Shown: in pieces, positions 60,461-64,000 of the stretch | How positions within the stretch are numbered: position 1 is the stretch's first letter | Layout of the letters: each line of letters begins with the position of its first letter | DNA from: Lewinella sp039816955 | GTDB taxonomy: Bacteria > Bacteroidota > Bacteroidia > Chitinophagales > Saprospiraceae | Length of the DNA stretch: 64,000 nt | Assembly: GCA_039816955.1 (NCBI GenBank) | Contig: JBCBWU010000008.1 | Location: 5,190-69,189 of the forward strand | Direction: 5' to 3' | Made by a program: the position numbers and the translations under genes | Notes under the pieces: model-generated | What the model was told of the DNA's origin: nothing | Databases searched by the model: none | The model's input: the letters and a program-made list of their open reading frames with translations, nothing else

Positions 60461-63007
60461 CTATTTCTTTTTAGTCTTTTTCTTCTTCTTCTCCTTAGTG
60501 AATGAACCTGGCAATTCTTCCTCGATGATTTCCTTCACCTGTTCCAAGGTCAATTCCTTGGCTTGCTCAGAAGTCATTTTCTCCTTACCCACCTTTGGCA
60601 ACTTCACATTCTGCTTACCGTACTTGATGAAGGGTCCCCAACGACCGTTCTGGATGCTGATATTTTCATCATCCCAGCGCTGCACATAGCGGTTGGCCTC
60701 CTTCTCGATCTTTGCCTTTAACAGTTCGATGGCCTCCTCTTCAGTTAGGTTTTCCCAGTCGTACTTCTTAGGTACATTCACAAACAGCTTTTGCCATTTG
60801 ATAAAGGGACCAAAGCGTCCTTTTCCTTTCGTAATTGGTTCACCTTCGTGAAAAGCCAGTGGTCGATCTTCCTCCTTCTTGATTTCAATCTTCTCAATCG
60901 CGGCATCCATATCCACGCTGTGTGGATCAGTACGACGGCCCAAGGAGATAAACGCTTCTCCCCAGCGCACATACGGACCATAACGACCTACACCTATCAC
61001 TACTTCTTTGTCTTCGTACTCTCCTAAGGTCTTTGGCAGCTCGAAAAGTTTCAAGGCGATCTCTAGGGTCACATCCTCCATTTCCATTCCATCAGGAAGG
61101 TTGGCGTAGCGTGGTTTTTCATCCGGTAGTAATTCATCAGGTGCTCCCATTTGAATAACTGGCCCACGCCGGGAAAGCCGGGTAAGGACCGTACGGCCGG
61201 TATCTGGATCCTGACCAATGATGCGCTCTTTGGTTACCCTTTCGGCAGTCTCTGTGATCACTTGCACATTATCATGGAAAGGCTCGTAGAATTCACGTAG
61301 CATCTTAGTCCACTGCTCACGTCCACCGGCTACATTATCGAAACGCTCCTCAATTTCACTGGTGAAGCCGTAGTCCATGATCCGGTCGAAGTACTCCTCT
61401 AGAAAATCGGAAACGGTCATCCCCATTTCAGTGGGGAATAAACGATTCTTTACTGCTCCGGCCTTCTCACTATCCGTTTTCACCTCCACTGCATCATTCT
61501 CCAGCGTAATGATTCGGTAGCTACGATCAACACCATCACGAGATTCGCGCACCACATAGCCACGATTCTCTTCCATAATTTTACTGATGGTAGGTGCGTA
61601 GGTAGAAGGACGGCCAATACCTTTCTCCTCCAATGCTTTTACCAGGCCTGCTTCGGTGTAGCGCGCGGGCGGGCGCGTGAACCGCTCAGTGGCGGTAAGA
61701 TTATTTAGTGGTAGTACTTGCCCTTCAGTAAGCGGCGGCAGCATACCCTTAGTTTCTTCCTCATCCTCATCGTCTTTCGACTCTAAGTACACCTTTAAGA
61801 AACCATCAAATACGAGTACCTCACCCTCTGCGCGCAGCAGACGACCGGGGGCCTTATCGATCTCGATATTAACGATGGTCTTCTCTAGCTTGGCTTCGGC
61901 CATCTGCGAAGCAATCGTACGCTTCCAAATCAATTCGTAAAGGCGCTGCTCATCGCGATCACCACTTGCATTTTGTTTGGCAATGTAAGTAGGGCGGATA
62001 GCTTCGTGTGCCTCTTGAGCGTTGCTATTCTTTTTGTTTTTGTAGCGGCGAACGTTTACATATTCCTTTCCAAAATCTTGTTCAATCTGCTGGGCAATAC
62101 TAGCAATTGCTACCTCAGACAGACTGATGGAATCTGTACGCATATAAGTGATATGCCCAGCCTCGTACAAGCGCTGAGCCACTTGCATGGTACGCTTTAC
62201 AGAAAAGCCAAATTTACGACTGGCGTCCTGCTGTAGTGTGGAAGTTGTAAAAGGAGCCGCAGGCTTCCGCTTGAGTGGTTTTAACTGGATATTGGAGATG
62301 GAAAAATTAGCTCCAACACACTGATTAAGAAGCCCTTCTGCTTCTTCCAGAGTAGCAATCCGCTCTGGGGAAGTTGCCTTCAATTGGACGATACGTCCCG
62401 CTTCGTTCTTTACATTGAAGATAGCATCCAAGCGATAGAAAGCTTGGGGGGTGAAAGCCCGAATAGTGCGTTCACGCTCGACGATCAGCTTGACCGCAAC
62501 CGATTGTACACGGCCAGCAGACAACTTGCCGCGAATCTTCTTCCACAGCAAGCCCGATAGCTCAAATCCAACGAGTCGGTCTAGTACCCGGCGTGCCTGC
62601 TGAGCATCAACCAAATTCAGATCTACCGTACGTGGATTTTGGATAGCACTTAGAATGGCTGGCTTGGTAATTTCACGAAATACAATCCGCTTCGTGGTTT
62701 GCTCATCCAGCCCGAGTACCGCACACAGGTGCCAGCTAATGGCTTCTCCTTCGCGGTCTTCATCCGTAGCCAACCAGACCTCATCAACTTTCTTAACCCA
62801 GTTTTTGAGTTCTTTGACTACCTTTCGCTTTTCCGGAGAGACGACGTATTTGGTCGCAAAATCACGCTCTACATCCACGGCCTGATTTCCTTTGTCCAGG
62901 TCGCGAACGTGGCCAAAACTCGACTTTACGACGAAATCCTTACCCAGGATTTTCTCGATGGTCTTCGCCTTAGCAGGTGACTCTACTATTACAAGGTTCT
63001 TTGGCAT
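60461..63007 (-). CDS. topA: DNA topoisomerase I
   Basis: Type IA topoisomerase, 848 residues, that relaxes negative supercoils. TOPRIM domain with VIVESPAKAKTIEKIL and DEDREGEAISWHL; the active-site Tyr is in ITYMRTDSISLS. The C-terminal part has repeated GRFGPFIKW-type modules (about residues 700-820) instead of the classical tetracysteine zinc fingers, followed by a Lys-rich tail. First gene of the topA-DUF3467-lysS operon. Confidence 0.96.
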   Translation of the reverse strand: MPKNLVIVESPAKAKTIEKILGKDFVVKSSFGHVRDLDKGNQAVDVERDFATKYVVSPEKRKVVKELKNWVKKVDEVWLATDEDREGEAISWHLCAVLGLDEQTTKRIVFREITKPAILSAIQNPRTVDLNLVDAQQARRVLDRLVGFELSGLLWKKIRGKLSAGRVQSVAVKLIVERERTIRAFTPQAFYRLDAIFNVKNEAGRIVQLKATSPERIATLEEAEGLLNQCVGANFSISNIQLKPLKRKPAAPFTTSTLQQDASRKFGFSVKRTMQVAQRLYEAGHITYMRTDSISLSEVAIASIAQQIEQDFGKEYVNVRRYKNKKNSNAQEAHEAIRPTYIAKQNASGDRDEQRLYELIWKRTIASQMAEAKLEKTIVNIEIDKAPGRLLRAEGEVLVFDGFLKVYLESKDDEDEEETKGMLPPLTEGQVLPLNNLTATERFTRPPARYTEAGLVKALEEKGIGRPSTYAPTISKIMEENRGYVVRESRDGVDRSYRIITLENDAVEVKTDSEKAGAVKNRLFPTEMGMTVSDFLEEYFDRIMDYGFTSEIEERFDNVAGGREQWTKMLREFYEPFHDNVQVITETAERVTKERIIGQDPDTGRTVLTRLSRRGPVIQMGAPDELLPDEKPRYANLPDGMEMEDVTLEIALKLFELPKTLGEYEDKEVVIGVGRYGPYVRWGEAFISLGRRTDPHSVDMDAAIEKIEIKKEEDRPLAFHEGEPITKGKGRFGPFIKWQKLFVNVPKKYDWENLTEEEAIELLKAKIEKEANRYVQRWDDENISIQNGRWGPFIKYGKQNVKLPKVGKEKMTSEQAKELTLEQVKEIIEEELPGSFTKEKKKKKTKKK

Positions 63008-63061
63008 AATTCAGGTTCTGTTCAACTTCTGCACTCCAGGATTATTCCCTTTACAAAACTG

Positions 63062-63069
63062 CAAATGTA
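63062..63069 (-). promoter_or_regulatory. Putative -7 box of topA
   Basis: Minus strand TACATTTG matches TAnnTTTG, 54 bases before the topA ATG; no properly spaced TTG. Confidence 0.4.
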
Positions 63070-63112
63070 ATTATTTTAGGAATTGTTCACTGTTCAGGAC
63101 TCAAATACTCCT

Positions 63113-63120
63113 TACTTTTG
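63113..63120 (+). promoter_or_regulatory. Putative -7 box of purB
   Basis: TACTTTTG matches TAnnTTTG, 30 bases before the purB ATG. The nearest TTG is 27 bases upstream, too far for the usual spacing. Confidence 0.45.
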
Positions 63121-63150
63121 CCGCGCTTCCACCAAACAATATAAGTCCTG

Positions 63151-64000
63151 ATGACTCCTTTAAGTGCAGTTAGCCCAATTGATGGCCGTTACCAAGGAAA
63201 AACCTCCGAATTGAGTGCATTTTTCTCGGAGGCCGCATTGATACGGTATCGAATTCTGGTAGAGATCAAATACTTTCAAGCGCTTTATGACCTCGGTTTA
63301 CCCCAACTAAAGCATCTAAAACGCGATAAGGTTGAGAATCTGCATCGCTTGTACGAGAATTTTTCAGAAAAAGATGCTATTGCGGTCAAGCAAATTGAAA
63401 AAACAACCAATCACGATGTAAAAGCGGTAGAGTATTTCATCAAAACTGCTTTTCGGGAAGCGGGCCTGGATGAAGTACAAGAATTTGTGCACTTTGGTTT
63501 AACCAGTCAGGATATTAATAATACAGCTGTTCCCTTGTCCATGCGCGATGCGTACAAAGCAGTCTACCGGCCTGCGATCGCTACGGTACTCCAAACCATG
63601 GAAACACTGCAGGAGGAATGGAGGGCGATTCCAATGCTAGCTCGTACCCACGGGCAACCGGCCTCTCCCACCCTGCTGGGTAAAGAGGTAGCGGTTTTCA
63701 CCAAACGCGTTCGTGAGCAGCTGGAGCAATTGCAGCAAGTTCGGCTCAAGGTAAAGTTTGGCGGTGCCACCGGAAATTTAAATGCACACTATGCGGCTTA
63801 CCCCGCCATAGATTGGCACGAATTTGCGGATCATTTTGCGGAGAGCTATCTGGGGCTCAACCGTGCATACCCAACTACTCAAATAGAGCACTATGATAAC
63901 CTGGCGGCCTTCTTCCATGCTATGGTCCAAATATCCCGGCAGAAGTCAATCAAGATGGTATTGATTCGGACCATAGCATGGAAGAAGGCCGCCAGGTTAT
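63151..64000 (+). CDS. purB: Adenylosuccinate lyase, N-terminal part (runs off window)
   Basis: Start of PurB, which cleaves adenylosuccinate and SAICAR in purine synthesis. LSAVSPIDGRYQGKTSELSA, KQIEKTTNHDVKAVEYFIK, HFGLTSQDINNTAVPLSM, ARTHGQPASPT and KFGGATGNLNAHYAAYP are diagnostic, and the product follows the family up to YDNLAAFFHAMV near residue 259. From 63929 the sequence departs from the family; the reverse complement of 63929-63967 continues it correctly. The last 72 bases are probably artefactual. The 3' end lies beyond the window. Confidence 0.93.
   Translation, partial: MTPLSAVSPIDGRYQGKTSELSAFFSEAALIRYRILVEIKYFQALYDLGLPQLKHLKRDKVENLHRLYENFSEKDAIAVKQIEKTTNHDVKAVEYFIKTAFREAGLDEVQEFVHFGLTSQDINNTAVPLSMRDAYKAVYRPAIATVLQTMETLQEEWRAIPMLARTHGQPASPTLLGKEVAVFTKRVREQLEQLQQVRLKVKFGGATGNLNAHYAAYPAIDWHEFADHFAESYLGLNRAYPTTQIEHYDNLAAFFHAMVQISRQKSIKMVLIRTIAWKKAARL
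63896..64000. repeat. Perfect 33-bp inverted repeat at window end, probable fold-back artefact
   Basis: 63896-63928 is exactly the reverse complement of 63968-64000, around a 39-base loop. The loop, read on the minus strand after the left arm, encodes RINTILIDFCRDIW, the expected PurB continuation; on the plus strand it gives QISRQKSIKMVL, which does not fit. GGTCC and GGACC flank the loop, so a nascent strand could have folded back there. A real hairpin inside an essential gene is unlikely. Confidence 0.85.

Overview
The window reads as ordinary chromosome of a Bacteroidota bacterium, most likely of the Saprospiria (Lewinella-like) group. The reasons are a PorP/SprF protein paired with a PD40/OmpA protein (type IX secretion/gliding type), many -7 boxes of the Bacteroidota form TAnnTTTG (often TATTTTTG) with no strong Shine-Dalgarno sequences, and typical families such as DUF3108, DUF4230, YtxJ, MnmD, NhaD, DUF3467 and the sodium-pump decarboxylase. 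The genus is inference. I saw no rRNA, tRNA, CRISPR array, transposase or prophage.

Layout. 1-5.5 kb: DUF3108, DUF4230 and pgeF, then a minus-strand histidine kinase, a GDSL lipoprotein and a PhnP-like metallo-hydrolase. 5.5-6.25 kb is non-coding, with hairpins and repeats. 6.25-11.1 kb: TPR histidine kinase, pruA and a dolichyl-phosphate-mannose-synthase-like glycosyltransferase, all minus. 11.3-15.3 kb: a plus-strand module of a coiled-coil protein, a membrane-anchored PspA-like protein and a substrate-binding-protein/OmpA fusion, closed by a terminator and followed by a beta-barrel-like protein. 15.3-19.7 kb: GNAT, DUF819, TspO-like, and yebC-galK. 19.8-23.2 kb: a 1127-residue caspase/lipase-type fusion. 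23.3-29.1 kb: glutaredoxin, glycosyltransferase, DUF2721, pdhB, a divergent promoter pair, a small lipoprotein, ytxJ, mnmD, an AP2/HNH-type protein and ribD. 29.2-34.9 kb: thioredoxin, S28/S37 peptidase, HerA-like ATPase, NUC1 nuclease, TonB. 34.9-41.0 kb: porP/ompA pair, then an aspartate kinase-tilS-GNAT operon whose last gene carries an in-frame stop. 41.3-44.6 kb: oadG-oadA-oadB sodium-pump decarboxylase. 44.6-46.1 kb and 50.4-52.4 kb are gene-remnant areas (internally deleted esterase, FIST-kinase remnant, small membrane proteins). 46.1-50.4 kb: methyltransferase with a membrane partner, HtrA protease, acyl-CoA carboxylase beta. 52.4-64 kb: lipoprotein, nhaD, dusB, cca, two lineage proteins, topA-DUF3467-lysS, and the start of purB.

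Functional themes. Sodium-coupled physiology is suggested by NhaD together with the decarboxylase pump. tRNA metabolism is well represented (tilS, mnmD, dusB, cca, lysS). The two loci most worth following up are the caspase/alpha-beta-hydrolase fusion and the PspA-like/SBP-OmpA envelope module. The last 105 bases hold a perfect 33-bp inverted repeat inside purB that looks like a fold-back assembly or amplification artefact: the reverse complement of its loop, not the given strand, encodes the expected protein.
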